Source: Sanderia malayensis (Eukaryota > Cnidaria > Scyphozoa > Semaeostomeae > Pelagiidae). From it: a stretch of 64,000 nucleotides of DNA. The position numbers were made by a program, and so were the translations under genes. The notes under the pieces are model-generated. The model saw only the letters and a list, made by a program, of their open reading frames with translations. It had not been told where the DNA came from and did not search any database. Shown one piece after another: positions 1 to 14,890 of this stretch. The stretch is from positions 1-64,000 of the forward strand of contig RQOL01000443.1 of assembly GCA_013076295.1 (NCBI GenBank), read 5' to 3'. Numbering within the stretch: position 1 is the stretch's first letter; each line of letters opens with the position of its first letter.

Positions 1-3000
1 TAAATCCCCAAAACTACAGTTCACACTCTTTAAAATACACTAATACTTACTGGTTTTCAGTGATATTAACATTCATTCCCACAATTTACAATGAATCTGA
101 TATTATAATTAATTCCCACAATTTTCAAATGAATCCACGTAAGCACAGCTAAAACTAATTGGAAGGCATCTTTGGTTACCTCTTTTCACTGATGATATTG
201 TTATATATTCCCACAATTTACACATTAATCCACGTAATTTCAGCTAAAACATAATAAATTACACCTTTATCTACATGTTTTTAGTGATAATTACATCTAT
301 TCCCACAATTTACAATGAATCCGATATTAAAATTAATTCCCACAATTTTCAAATGAATCCACGTAACCACAGCTAAAGCTATATGGAATGCATCTTTGGT
401 TACGCCTTTTCATTTATATTGACACTAATTTCCACAATATACTCATGAACCCATGTAAAGTGCAGCTAAAAGGTATTAAAATACCGCCCTATTTAGTTGT
501 TTTCAGTGATAATAACATTCATTCCCACAATTTAAACATGAATTCAATATTAACGTTTATTCCCTCAATTTACAACTGGATCCACGCAAATACAGCCAGA
601 AAGACTTAAAATGCACCCTTACTTACTTGCCTTCAATGATTTTAACATTTATTCCCACAGTTTAAACATGAATCCGATATTAATGTTTATTCCCACAATT
701 TACACATCAATCCATGTATTTTTAGCTAAACCAAAATAAAGTACACCTTTATTAAAATGTTTTAGTTATATTAACATTTATTCTCACAATTTACAATGAA
801 TCCGATTTTAAAATTCAATCCCACAACTTTCAAATGAATCCACGTGAGCACAGCTAAAACTAATTGGAAGGCATCTTTGGTTACCTCTTTTCACTGATGA
901 TATTTACACCCATTCCCACAATTTGCGCATAAATCCATGTAAATACAGCTAAAACGTATTAAAATACACCCTTCTTTACTTGTTTTCAGTGATATTAGCA
1001 TTCATTCCCACCAATTAAACATCAATCCAATATTAGCGTTCATTCCCACAATTTACACGTGAGTCCATGTAACGGCAGCTAAATGGTATTAAGATACTCC
1101 CTTATTTACCTGTTCTCCGTGATATTAACATTCATTCCCACAATTTAAAAATGAATCCGATATTAATGTTCCCTCCCACAATTACAGCACACACTATTTA
1201 AAACACACCCATATTCACTGGTTTTAGTGATATTAACATTAATTCCCCAAATATTAAAATAAATCCGATATTAACGTTCATTCCAACAATTTACACATGA
1301 ATCCCATATTAACTTTCATTCCCAAAATTTATACATGAATCCGATAGTAACGTTCTTTCCCACAATTTACGCATAAATCCCCATAACTACAGTTCACACT
1401 CTTTAAAATACACTAATACTTACTGGTTTTCAATGATATTAACATTCATTCCCACAATTTACAATGAATCTGATATTATAATTAATTCCCACAATTTTGA
1501 AATGAATCCACGTAACCACAGCTAAAACTAATTGGAAGGCATCTTTGGTTACCTCTTTTCACTGATGATATTGTTACTTATTCCCACAATTTATACATGA
1601 ATCCACGTAATTTAAGGTAAAACATAATAAAGTAGACCTTAATTTACATGTTTTTAGTGATAATTACATCTATTCCCACAATTTACAATGAATCCGATAC
1701 TAAAATAGATTCTCACGATTTTCAAATGAATCCACGTAACCACAACTAAAACTATATGGATTGCATCTTTGGTTACGCTTTTCACTGATATTAACAACCA
1801 TTCCCACAATTTACGCAAGAATCTCAGAAACTGCAGCTAAAAGGTATTAAAAACACCCTTATTTACTTGTTTTCAGTGATATTAACATATATTTTCACAA
1901 TTTACACATGGGTTCGATATTAACGTTCCTTCCCACAATTTGCACATGAATCCGATATTAACGTTTCTTCCCACAATTTACGCATGAGTCCCCATAACTA
2001 CTGCTCACCTCCTTAAAATACACCGTTATTTATATGTTTTCAGTGATATTAACGTTCACTCCCACAAGTTAACACATGAATCCGGTAATAACGTTCATTC
2101 CCACAATTTACACATGAATCCACGTAAATTCAGCTAAAACATAATAAGGTACCACTTTATTTATATGCTTTTAGTGATAATTACATCTATTCCCACAATT
2201 TACAATGAATCCGATATTAAAATTAATTCCCACAATTTTCAAATGACTCCACGTAACCACAACTAAAACTTTATGGAATTCATCTTTCGCTACTCTTTTT
2301 CACTGATGATAATGACACTCATTCCAACAGTTTACACATGAATCCGATATTAACGTTCCTTCCCACAACTTTAGCATGAATCCCATATTAATGTTCCTTC
2401 CCACAATTTACACATGAATCCACGTAATTTCAGCTAAAACATAATAAAGTAGACCTTTATTTACATGTTTTCACTCATAATTACATCTATTCCCACAATT
2501 TACAATGAATCCGATATTATAATTAATTCCCACAATTTTCAAATGAATCCACGTAAGCACAGCTAAAACTAATTGAAAGGCATCTTTGGTTACCTCTTTT
2601 CACTGATGATTATGTTACTCATTCCAACAATTTACACATGAATCCACGTAATTTCAGCTAAAACAAAATAAAGTAGACCTTTATTTACATGTTTTTAGTG
2701 ATAATTACAACTATTCCCACAATTTACAATGAATCCGATATTAAAATTAATTGCCACGATTTTCAAATGAACCCACGTAACCACAACTAAAACTATTTGA
2801 AATGCATCTTTGGTTACGTCTATTCACTGATATTGACACCCATTCTCTCAATTTACGCATGAATCCAAGTAACTGCAGCTAAAAGGTATTAAAAAACACC
2901 CTTATTTACTTGTTTTCAGTGATATTAACATTTATTCCCACAATTTACACATGAGCCGTTATTAACGTTTCTTCCCACAACTTACGCGTGAGTCCCAATA

Positions 3001-3507
3001 ACTATTGCTCACACTATTTAAAATACCCCCTTATTTACTGGTTTTCAGTGATATTAGCTAACATTCATTCCCACAATTTAGACATAAATCATATATTAAC
3101 GTTGATTCCCATAATTTACACATGAATCCCATTATAACCTTCTTTCTCACAATTTACACATTAATCCACGTAATTTCAGCTAAAACATAATAAATTACAC
3201 CTTTATCTACATGTTTTTAGTGATGATTACATCGATTCCCACATTTTACAATGAATCCGATATTAAAATTAATTCCACAATTTTCAAATGAATCCACGTA
3301 ACCACAGCTAAAGCTATATGGAATGCATCTTGGGTTACGCCTTTTCATTTATATTGACACTCATTTCCACAATTTACGCATGAACCCATGTAACTGCAGC
3401 TATAAGGTATTAAAACACCGCCCTATTTAGTTGTTTTCAGTGATAATAACATTTATTCCCAAATTTAAACATGAATTCAATATTAGCGTTCCTTCCCACA
3501 ATTTACG
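1..3507 (+). repeat. Satellite block A1, left-truncated by the window
   Basis: This satellite block starts mid-module at the window edge. Its first ~895 bases are nearly identical to 3510-4404 (offset 3509), so A1 and the next block are tandem relatives. It is also a close relative of 20.3-23.6 kb: the segment at 388 recurs at 20661 and at 24038. No gene or other feature was found inside it. Confidence 0.8.
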
Positions 3508-5490
3508 CATAAATCCCCAAAACTACAGTTCACACTCTTTAAAATACACTAATACTTACTGGTTTTCAGTGATATTAACATTCATTCCCACAATTTACAA
3601 TGAATCTGATATTATAATTAATTCCCACAATTTTCAAATGAATCCACGTAAGCACAGCTAAAACTAATTGGAAGGCATCTTTGGTTACCTCTTTTCACTG
3701 ATGATATTGTTATATATTCCCACAATTTACACATTAATCCACGTAATTTCAGCTAAAACATAATAAATTACACCTTTATCTACATGTTTTTAGTGATAAT
3801 TACATCTATTCCCACAATTTACAATGAATCCGATATTAAAATTAATTCCCACAATTTTCAAATGAATCCACGTAACCACAGCTAAAGCTATATGGAATGC
3901 ATCTTTGGTTACGCCTTTTCATTTATATTGACACTAATTTCCACAATATACGCATGAACCCATGTAAAGTGCAGCTAAAAGGTATTAAAATACCGCCCTA
4001 TTTAGTTGTTTTCAGTGATAATAACATTCATTCCCACAATTTAAACATGAATTCAATATTAACGTTTATTCCCTCAATTTACAACTGGATCCACGCAAAT
4101 ACAGCCAGAAAGACTTAAAATGCACCCTTACTTACTTGCCTTCAATGATTTTAACATTTATTCCCACAGTTTAAACATGAATCCGATATTAATGTTTATT
4201 CCCACAATTTACACATCAATCCATGTATTTTTAGCTAAACCAAAATAAAGTACACCTTTATTAAAATGTTTTAGTTATATTAACATTTATTCTCACAATA
4301 TACAATGAATCCGATTTTAAAACTCAATCCCACAACTTTCAAATGAATCCACGTGAGCACAGCTAAAACTAATTGGAAGGCATCTTTGGTTACCTCTTTT
4401 CACTGATGATATTGTTACTTATTCCCACAATTTACACATGAATTCACGTAATTTCAGGTAAAACATAATAAAGTAGACCTTAATTTACATGTTTTTAGTG
4501 ATAATTACATCTATTCCTACAATTTACAATGAATCCGATACTAAAATAGATTCTCACGATTTTCAAATGAATCCACGTAACCACAACTAAAACTATATGG
4601 AATGCATCTTTGGTTACGCCTTTTCACTGATATTAACAACCATTCCCACAATTTACGCAAGAATCTCAGAAACTGCAGCTAAAAGGTATTAAAAACACCC
4701 TTATTTACTTGTTTTCAGTGATATTAACATTTATTTTCACAATTTACACATGAGTTCGATATTAACGTTCCTTCCCACAATTTGCACATGATTCCGATAT
4801 TAACGTTTCTTCCCACAATTTACGCATGAGTCCCCATAACTACTGCTCACCCTCCTTAAAATACACCGTTATTTATATGTTTTCAGTGATATTAACGTTC
4901 ACTCCCACAAGTTAACACATGAATCCGGTAATAACGTTCATTCCCACAATTTACACATGAATCCACGTAAATTCGGCTAAAACATAATAAGGTACCACTT
5001 TATTTATATGCTTTTAGTGATAATTACATCTATTCCCACAATTTACAATGAATCCGATATTAAAATTAATTCCCACGATTTTCAAATGAACCCACGTAAC
5101 CACAACTAAAACTATTTGAAATGCGTCTTTGGCTACGTCTATTCACTGATATTGACACCCATTCTCACAATTTACGCATGAATCCAAGTAGCTGCAGCTA
5201 AAAGGTATTAAAAAACACCCCTATTTACTTGTTTTCAGTGATATTAACATTTATTCCCACAAATTACACATGAATCCGATATTAACGTTCCTTCCCACAA
5301 TTTACGCATGTGTCCCCATAACTACTGCTCACACTCGTTAACATACATCGTTATTGATTTGTTTTCAGTGATATTAACATTCATTCCCACAGTTTTCAAA
5401 TTAATCCACGTAACCACAGCTAAAACTATGTGGAATGCATCTTTGGTTAAGTCTTTCCAGGATATTGACACCCATTCCCACAATTTACGC
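3508..5490 (+). repeat. Satellite block A2, shortened tandem copy of A1
   Basis: It aligns with A1 at offset 3509 up to about 4404. There it jumps to sequence matching 1561 onward of A1 (offset about 2842), so about 667 bp of A1 is missing here. A second jump of the same sort occurs near 5061, where the sequence continues as in A1 near 2743. Both jumps fall at core sequence and keep module phase. Confidence 0.75.
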
Positions 5491-7650
5491 TTGAATCCAT
5501 GTAACTGCAGCTAAAAAGTATTAAAACACACCTATATTTACTTCTTTTCTGTGATATTAACATTCATTCCCACAATTTAAACATGATTCCGATATTAACG
5601 TTCATTCCCACAATTTACACATGAAACCGATATGAACGTTCCTTCCCACAATTTATGCATAAATCCCCATAACTCCTGCCCACACTTTTTAAAATACACG
5701 GTTATTTATTTGTTTTCAGTGATATTAACATTCATTCCCACAATTTAAACATGAATCCGATATTAACGTTCATTCCCACACTTTACACATGAATCCGATA
5801 ATAACGTTCCTTCCCACAACTTACGCATGAATCCCATATTAATGTTCCTTCCCACAATTTACACATGAATCCACGTAATTTCAGCTAAAACATAATAAAG
5901 TAGACCTTTATTTACATGTTTTCAATCATAATTACATCTATTCCCACAATTTACAATGAATCCGATATTAAAATTAATTCCCACAATTTTCAAATGAATC
6001 AACGTAACCACAGCTAAAACAATGTGGAATACATCTTTGGTTACGTCTTTTCACTGATATTGACACCCATTCCCACAATTTACGCATGAATCCATGTAAC
6101 TGCAGCTAAAAGGTATTAAAAACACACTCATTTATTTGTTTTCAGCGATATTAACATTCATTCCAACAATTTAAACATGAATCCAATGTTAACGTTCATT
6201 CCCACAATTTATGCATAAATCCCCAGAACTACTGTTCACACTCTTTAAAATACACCGTTATTTATTTGTTTTCAGTGATATTAACATTCATTCCCACAAT
6301 TTAAACATGAATCCGATATTATCGTTCATTCCCACAATTTACAGATAAATCCCATTTGAACATTTCTTCCCACAATTTATGCATAAATCCCCATAACTAC
6401 AGTTCACACTCCTTAAAAACACCCTTATTTACTTGTTTTCAGTGATATTAACATCTATTTCCACAATTTACAATGTATCCGATGTTAAAATTAATTCCCA
6501 CGATTTTCAAATTAATCAACATAACCACAGCTAAAACTATGTGGAATGCATCTTTGGTTACGTCTTTTCACTGATATTGACACCCATTCCTACAATTTAC
6601 ACATGAATCCACGTAAATTCAGCTAAAACATAATAAGGTACAACTTTATTTACATGCTTTTAGTGATAATTACATCGATTCCCACAATTTACAAAGAATC
6701 CGATATTATAACTAATTCCAACAATTTTCAAATGACTCCACGTAACAACAACTAAAACTTCATGGAATTCATCTTTGGTTACCCTTTTTCACTGATGATA
6801 ATGACACTCTTTCCAACAGTTTACACAAGAATCCGATATTAACGTTCCTTCCCCAACATACGCATGACTTCCATAATAACGTTCATTCCCACAATTTACA
6901 CATGAGTCCACGTAATTTCAACTAAATAAAAAAAATTAAATTGCACCTTTATTTACTTGTTCTTAGTGATAATAAGAAATACTACCACATTTTACAATGA
7001 ATCCGAAATTAAAATTCATTCCCACAACTTGCAAATAAAATCACCTAACCAGAGCTAAAACTATATGGAATGCATCTTTGGTTACGTCTTTTCATTGATA
7101 TTGATACCCATTCCCACAATTTAACTTGAATCCATGTAACGGCAGCTAAAAGGTATTAAAATACACCCCTATTTACCTGTTCTTCGTGATATTAACATTC
7201 ATTCCCACAATTTAAAATGAATCCGATATTAATGTTCTTTCCAACAATTTACACATGAATCCCATATTAACTTTCATTCCCAGAATTTACACATGAATTC
7301 GATAGTAACGTTTTTTCCCACAATTTACACATGAATCCACGTAATTTCAGCTAAAACATAATAAAGTAGACCTTTATTTACATTTTTTAGTGATAATTAC
7401 ATCTATTCCCACAATTTACAATGAATCCGATATTAAAATTAATTCCCACGATTTTCAAATGAACCCACGTAACCACAACTAAAACTATTTGAAATGCATC
7501 TTTGGTTACGTCTATTCACTAATATTGACACCCTTTCCCACAATTTACGCATGAATCCAAGTAACTGCAGCTAAAAGGTATTAAAAAACACCCTTATTTA
7601 CTTGTTTTCAGTGATATTAACATTTATTCCAACAATTTACACATGAATCC
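5490..7650 (+). repeat. Satellite block B0, related to 26.7-28.8 kb and 44.0-45.6 kb
   Basis: The landmark cassette with TATATTTACTTCTTTTCTGT at about 5530 recurs near 26.73, 42.58 and 44.00 kb. A second landmark, a core altered to ACAAAGAATCC at about 6693, recurs near 27898 and 45161. The offset to the middle copy is steady at about 21205 bp over this span. The block contains several perfect 14-bp palindromes and an A8 run at 6928-6935. No gene was found. Confidence 0.75.
5651..5664. repeat. Perfect 14-bp palindrome ATTTATGCATAAAT
   Basis: The end of a core carrying TATGCATAAATCC instead of TACGCATGAATCC makes the self-complementary sequence ATTTATGCATAAAT. The same palindrome is present at 6207-6220 and 6375-6388 and in related blocks (for example near 26858, 27415, 27585, 42700, 44123 and 44676). 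It includes ATGCATAAAT, which resembles a POU-type site. Any protein binding is a guess. Confidence 0.7.
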
Positions 7651-10600
7651 GATATTAGCGTTCCTTCCCACAATTTACGCATGAGTCCCCATAACTACTG
7701 CTCACACTAATTAAAATACCCCCTTACTTACTGGTTTTCAGTGATATTGGCTAACATTCATTCCCACAATTTAGACATAAATCAGATATTAACGTTGATT
7801 CCCATAATTAACACATGAATCCCATTATAACCTTCTTTCTCACAATTTACACATTAATCCACGTAATTTCAGCTAAAACATAATAAATTACACCTTTATC
7901 TACATGTTTTTAATGATAATTACATCTGTTCCCACAATTTACAATGAATCCGATATTAAAATTAATTCCCACAATTTTCAAATGAATCCACGTAACCACA
8001 GCTAAAGCTATATGGAATCCATCTTTGGTTAAGTCTTTTCACTGATATTGACACCCATTCCCAAAATTACGCATGAATCCATGTAACTGCAGCTAAAAGG
8101 TATTAAAAAACACCCTTATTTACTTGTTTTCAGTGATATTAACATTTATTCCCACAATTTACACATGAATCCGATATTAGCGTTCCTTCCCACAACTTAC
8201 GCATGAATCCCATAATAACGTTCACTCCCACAATTTACACATGAGTCCACGTAATTTCAACTAAAACAAATTAAATTGCACCTTTATTTACTTGTTCTTA
8301 GTGATAATAAGAAATATTACCACATTTTACAATGAATCCGAAATTAAAATTCATTCCCACAACTTTCAAATGAATCCACGTAACGACAGCTAAAACTATA
8401 TGGAATGCATCTTTGGTTACGTCTTTTCATTGATATTGATACCCATTCCCACAATTCACGCTTGAATCCATGTAACTGCAGCTAAAAAGTATTAAAATAC
8501 ACCCCTATTTACTTGTTTTCAGTGATAATAACATTCATTCCCACAATTTACACATGAATCCACGTAAATTCAGCTAAAACATAATAAAGTACAATTATAT
8601 TTACATGTTTTTAGTAATAATTACATCTATTCCCACAATTTACAATGAATCCGATATTATAATTAATTCCACAATTTTCAAATGAATCCACGTAAGCACA
8701 GCTAAAACTAATTGGAAGGCATCTTTGGTTACCTCTTTTCACTGATGATATTGTTACTCATTCCCACAATTTACACATGAATCAACGTAATTTCAGCTAA
8801 AACATAATAAAGTAGACCTGTATTTACATGTTTTTAGTGATAATTACAGCTATTCCCACAATTTACAATGAATCCGATGTTAAAATTAATTCCCATGATT
8901 TTCAAATGAATCAACGTAACCACAGCTGAAACTATATGGAAGGCATCTTGGGTTACGTCTTTTCATTGATATTGATACCCATTCCCACAATTTACGCTTG
9001 AATCCATGCAACTGCAGCTAAAAGGTATTAAAACACACCTATATTTACTTTTTTTCAGTGATATTAACATTCTTTCCCACAATTTAAACATGATTCCGAT
9101 ATTAACGTTCATTCCCATAATTTACACATGAATCGGATATGAACGTTCCTTCCCACAATTGATGCATAAATCCCCATAACTACTGCTCACACTTTTTAAA
9201 ATACACGGTTATTTATTTGTTTTCAGTGATATTAACATTCATTCCTACAATTTGAACATGAATTCGATATTAACGTTCATTCCCACACTTTACACGTGAA
9301 TCCGATATGAACGTTCCTTCCCACAATTTATGCATAAATCCCCATAACTACAGTTCACATTCCTTAAAAACACCATTTTTTACTTGTTTTCAGTGATATT
9401 AGCATTTATTCCCACAATTTACACATGAATCCGATATTAACATTTCTTCCCACAATTTACACATGAATCCACGTAAATTCAGCTAAAACATAATAAAGTA
9501 CAATTATATTTACATGTTTTTAGTAATAATTACATCTATTCCCACAATTTACAATGAATCCGATATTATAATTAATTCCCACAATTTTCAAATGAATCAA
9601 CGTAAGCACAGCTAAAACTAATTGGAAGGCATCTTTGGTTACCTCTTTTAACTGATGATAATGTTACTCATTCCCACAATTTACACATGAATCCACGTAA
9701 TTTCAGCTAAAACATAATAAAGTAGACTTTTATTTACATGTTTTCAATCATAATTACATCTATTCCCACAATTTACAATGAATCCGATATTAAAATTAAT
9801 TCCCACAATTTTCAAATGACTCCACGTAACCACAACTAAAGCTTTATGGAATTCATCTTTCGTTACCCTTTTTCACTGATGATAATGACACTCTTTCCAA
9901 CAGTTTACACAAGAATCCGATATTAACGTTCCTTCCCACAACATGCGCATGAATTCCATAATAACGTTCATTCCCACAATTTACACATGAGTCCACGTAA
10001 TTTCAACTAAATAAAAAAAAATTAAATTGCACCTTTATTTACTTGTTCTTAGTGATAATAAGAAAAATTTCCACATTTTACAATGAATCCGAAATTATAA
10101 TTCATTCCCACAACTTTCAAATGAATCCACGTAACCAGAGCTAAAACTGTATGGAATGCATCTTTGGTTACGTCTTTTCATTGATATTGATACCCATTCC
10201 CACAATTTACGCTTGAATCCATGTAACAGCCGCTAGAAGGTATTAAAATACACCCCTATTTACCTGTTCTTCGTGATATTAACATTCATTCCCGCAATTT
10301 AAAAATGAATCCGATATTAATGCTCTTTCCAACAAATTACACATGAATCCCATTATAACTTTCATTCCCAGAATTTACACATGAATCCGATAGTAACGTT
10401 TTTTCCCACAATTTACACATGAATCCACGTAATTTCAGCTAAAACATAATTAAGTAGACCTTTATTTACATGTTTTCAATCATAATTACATCTATTCCCA
10501 CAACTTACAATGAATCCGATATTAAAATTAATTCACACAATTTTCAAATGACTCCACGTAACCACAACTAAAGCTTTATGGAATTCATCTTTCGTTACCC

Positions 10601-13600
10601 TTTTTCACTGATGATAATGACACTCATTCCAACAGTTTACACATGAATCCGATATTAACGTTCCTTCCCACAACATGCGCATGAATTCCATAATAACGTT
10701 CATTCCCACAATTTACACATGAGTCCACGTAATTTCAACTAAATAAAAAAAATTAAATTGCACCTTTATTTACTTGTTCTTAGTGATAATAAGAAAAATT
10801 TCCACATTTTACAATGAATCCGAAATTATAATTCATTCCCACAACTTTCAAATGAATCCACGTAACCAGAGCTAAAACTGTATGGAATGCATCTTTGGTT
10901 ACGTCTTTTCATTGATATTGATACCCATTCCCACAATTCACGCTTGAATCCATGTAACTGCAGCTAAAAAGTATTAAAATACACCCCTATTTACTTGTTT
11001 TCAGTGATAATAACATTCATTCCCACAATTTACACATCAATCCACGTAAATTCAGCTAAAACATAATAAAGTACAATGATATTTACATGTTTTTAGTAAT
11101 AATTACATCTATTCCCACAATTTACAATGAATCCGATAATATAATTAATTCCCACAATTTTCAAATGAATCCACGTAAGCACAGCTAAAACTAATTGGAA
11201 GGCATCTTTGGTTACCTCTTTTCACTGATGATATTGTTTCTCATTCCCACAATTTACACATGAATCCACGTAATACAGCCTGAAACTAAGTAAAAGACAC
11301 ATGCATTTGCTTGTTTTCAGTGATATTAACATCCATTTCCACATTTTACAATGAATCCGATATTAAAATTCATTCCCACAACTTTCAAATGAATCCACGT
11401 AACCACAGCTGAAACTATATGGAAGGCATCTTTGGTTACGTCTTTTCATTGATATTGATACCCATTCCCACAATTTACGATTGAATCCATGCAACTGCAG
11501 CTAAAAGGTATTAAAACACACCAAGAATTACTTTTTTTCAGTGATATTAACATTCTTTCCCACAATTTAAACATGATTCCGATATTAACGTTCATTCCCG
11601 CAATTTACACATGAATCGGATATGAACGTTCCTTCCCACAATTTATGCATAAATCCCCATAACTACAGTTCACATTCCTTAAAAAACACCATTTTTTACT
11701 TGTTTTCAGTGATATTAGCATTTATTCCCACAATTTACACATGAATCCGATATTAACATTTCTTCCCACAATTTACGCATGAGTCCCCATAACTACTGCT
11801 CACACTCTTTAAAATACACCGTTATTTATATGTTTTCAGTGATATTAACGTTCACTACCACAAGTTAACACATGAATCCTATAATATCCTTCATTCCCAC
11901 AATTTACACATGAATCCACGTAATTTCAGCTAAAACATAATAAAGTAGACTTTTATTTACATGTTTTCAATCATAATTATATCTATTCCCACAATTTACT
12001 ATGAATCCGATATTAAAATTAATTCCCACAATTTTCAAATGACTCCACGTAACCACAACTAAAGCTTTCTGGAATTCATCTTTCGTTACCCTTTTTCACT
12101 GATGATAATGACACTCATTCCAACAGTTTACACATGAATCCGATATTAACGTTCCTTCCCACAACTTACGCATGAATCCCATAATAACGTTCACTCCCAC
12201 AATTTACACATGAGTCCACGTAATTTCAACTAAAACAAATTGAATTGCACCTTTATTTACTTGTTCTTAGTGAGAATAAGAATTTTTACCACATTTTACA
12301 ATGAATCCGAAATTAAAATTCATTCCCACAATTTTCAAATGAATCCACGTAACGACAGCTAAAACTATATGGAATGCAACTTTGGTTACGTCTTTTCATT
12401 GATATTGATACCCATTCCAACAATTCACGCTTGAATCCATGTAACTGCAGCTAAAAAGTATTAAAATACACCCCTTTTTACTTGTTTTCAGTGATAATAA
12501 CATTCATTCCCACAATTTACACATAAATCCACGTAAATTCTGCTAAAACATAATAAAGTACAATTATATTTACATGTTTTTAGTAATAATTACATCTATT
12601 CCCACAATTTACAATGAATCCGATATTATAATTAATTCCCACAATTTTCAAATGAATCCACGTAAGCCCAGCTAAAACTAATTGGAAGGCATCTTTGGTT
12701 ACCTCTTTTAACTGATGATAATGTTACTCATTCCCACAATTTACACATGAATCCACGTAATTTCAGTTAAAACATAATAAAGTAGACCTTTATTTACATG
12801 TTTTCAATCATAATTACATCTATTCCCACAATTTACAATGAATCCGATATTATAATTAATTCCCACAATTTTCAAATGACTCCACGTAACCACAACTAAA
12901 GCTTTATGGAATTCATCTTTCGTTACCCTTTTTCACTGATGATAAGGACACTCTTTCCAACAGTTTACACAAGAATCCGATATTAACGTTCCTTCCCACA
13001 ACATGCGCATGAATTCCATAATAACGTTCATTCCCACAATTTACACATGAGTCCACGTAATTTCAACTAAATAAAAAAAATTAAATTGCACCTTTATTTA
13101 CTTGTTCTTAGTGATAATAAGAAAATTTCCACATTTTACAATGATCCGAATTAAAATTCATTCCCACAACTTTGAAATGAATCCCGTAACCAGAGCTAAA
13201 CTGTATGGAATGCATCTTTGGTTACGTCTTGTCATTGATATTGATACCCATTCCCACAATTTACGCTTGAATCATGTAACAGCCGCTAAAAGGTATTAAT
13301 TACACCCCAATTTATCTGTTCTTCGTGATATTAACATTCATTCCCACAATTTAGAAATGAATCCGATATTAATGTTCTTTCCAACAAATTACACATGATC
13401 CCATATTAACTTTCATTCCCAGAATTTACACATGAATCCGATAGTAACGTTTTTCCCACCATTTACACATGAATCCACGTAATTTCAGCTAAAACACAAT
13501 AAATTAGACCCTAATTTACATGTTTTTAGTGATAATTACATCTATTCCCACAATTTTCAATGAATCCGATATTAAAATTAATTCCCACAATTTTCAAATG

Positions 13601-14890
13601 ACTCCACGTAACCACAAGTAAAACAATTTGAAATGCATCTTTGGTTACGTCTATTCACTGATATTGACACCCATTCCCACAATTTACGCATGAATCTAAG
13701 TAACTACAGCTAAAAGGTATTAAAAAACACCCTTATTTACTTGTTTTCAGTGATATTAACATTTATTCCAACAGTTTACAAATGAATCTGATATTAACGT
13801 TCCTTCCCACAACTTACGCATGAATCCCACAATAACGTTCACTCCCACAATTTACACATGAGTCCACGTAATTTCAACTAAAACATAATAAAGTACAATT
13901 ATATTTACATGTTTTTAGTAATAATTACATCTATTCCCACAATTTTGAGTGAATCTGATATTATAATTAATTCCCACAATTTTCAAATGAATCCACGTAA
14001 GCACAGCTAAAACTAATTGGAAGGCATCTTTGGTTACCTCTTTTCACTGATGATATTGTTTCTCATTCCCACAATTTACACATGAATCCATGTAATTTCA
14101 GCTAAAACATAATAAAGTGGACCTTTATTTACATGTTTTCAATCATACTTACATCTATTCCCACAATTTACCATGAATCCGATATTAAAATTAATTCCCA
14201 CATTTTTCAAAAGACTCCACGTAACAACAACTAAAGCTTTATGGAATTCATCTTTCGTTACCCTTTTTCACTGATGATAATGACACTCATTCCAACAATT
14301 TACACCATGAATCCGATATTAACGTTCCTTCCCACAACTTACGCATGAATTCCATAATAACGTTCATTCCCACAATTTACACATGAGTCCATGTAATTTC
14401 AACTAAATAAATAAAATTAAATTGCACCTTTATTTACTTGTTCTTAGTGATGAAAAGAAATATTACCACATTTTACAATGAATCCGAAATGAATATTCAT
14501 TCCCACAAGTTTCAAATGAATCCACGTAACCACAGCTAAAACTATATGGAATGCATCTTTGGTTACGTCTTTTCATTGATATTGATACCATTCCCACAAT
14601 TCACGCTTGAATCCATGTAACTGCAGCTAAAAGTATTAAAATACACCCCTATTTACTTGTTTTCAGTGATAATAACATTCATTCCCACAATTTACACATC
14701 AATCCACGTAATTCAGCTAAAACTAATAAGTACAAATATATTTACATGTTTTTAGTAATAATTACATCTATTCCCACAATTTAGAATGAATCTGATATTA
14801 TAATTAATTCCCACAGTTTTCAAATGAATCCACGTAAGCACAGCTAAAACTAATTGGAAGGCATCTTTGGATACCTCTTTTCACTGATGA
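7650..14890 (+). repeat. Satellite block C with nested repeats
   Basis: This is ordinary 38/92-bp satellite with internal duplications. The landmark CAACATGCGCATGAATTCC occurs near 9944, 10672 and 13002, giving spacings of about 0.73 and 3.06 kb. The cassette form ACAGCCGCT occurs near 10227 and 13280. The 3' part, from about 13.1 kb, carries an excess of single-base deletions. No gene was found. Confidence 0.8.

Noticed and set aside
388..609. A 73-codon ORF starting MHLWLRLF, repeated at 3897, 15083, 20661, 24038, 32649, 36153 and 39531
   Set aside because: It is a by-product of larger duplications. It begins in a class b cassette (ATGCATCTTTGG), crosses several modules, and is frameshifted in sister copies such as about 17727. 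Modules of 38 and 92 bp are not multiples of three, so no reading frame is maintained.
3431..3661. A 76-codon ORF (MFSVIIT...) recurring at 23572 and 39065
   Set aside because: It consists of translated satellite cores (SHN..NP patterns) with no domain. Recurrence follows the higher-order repeat rather than protein conservation.
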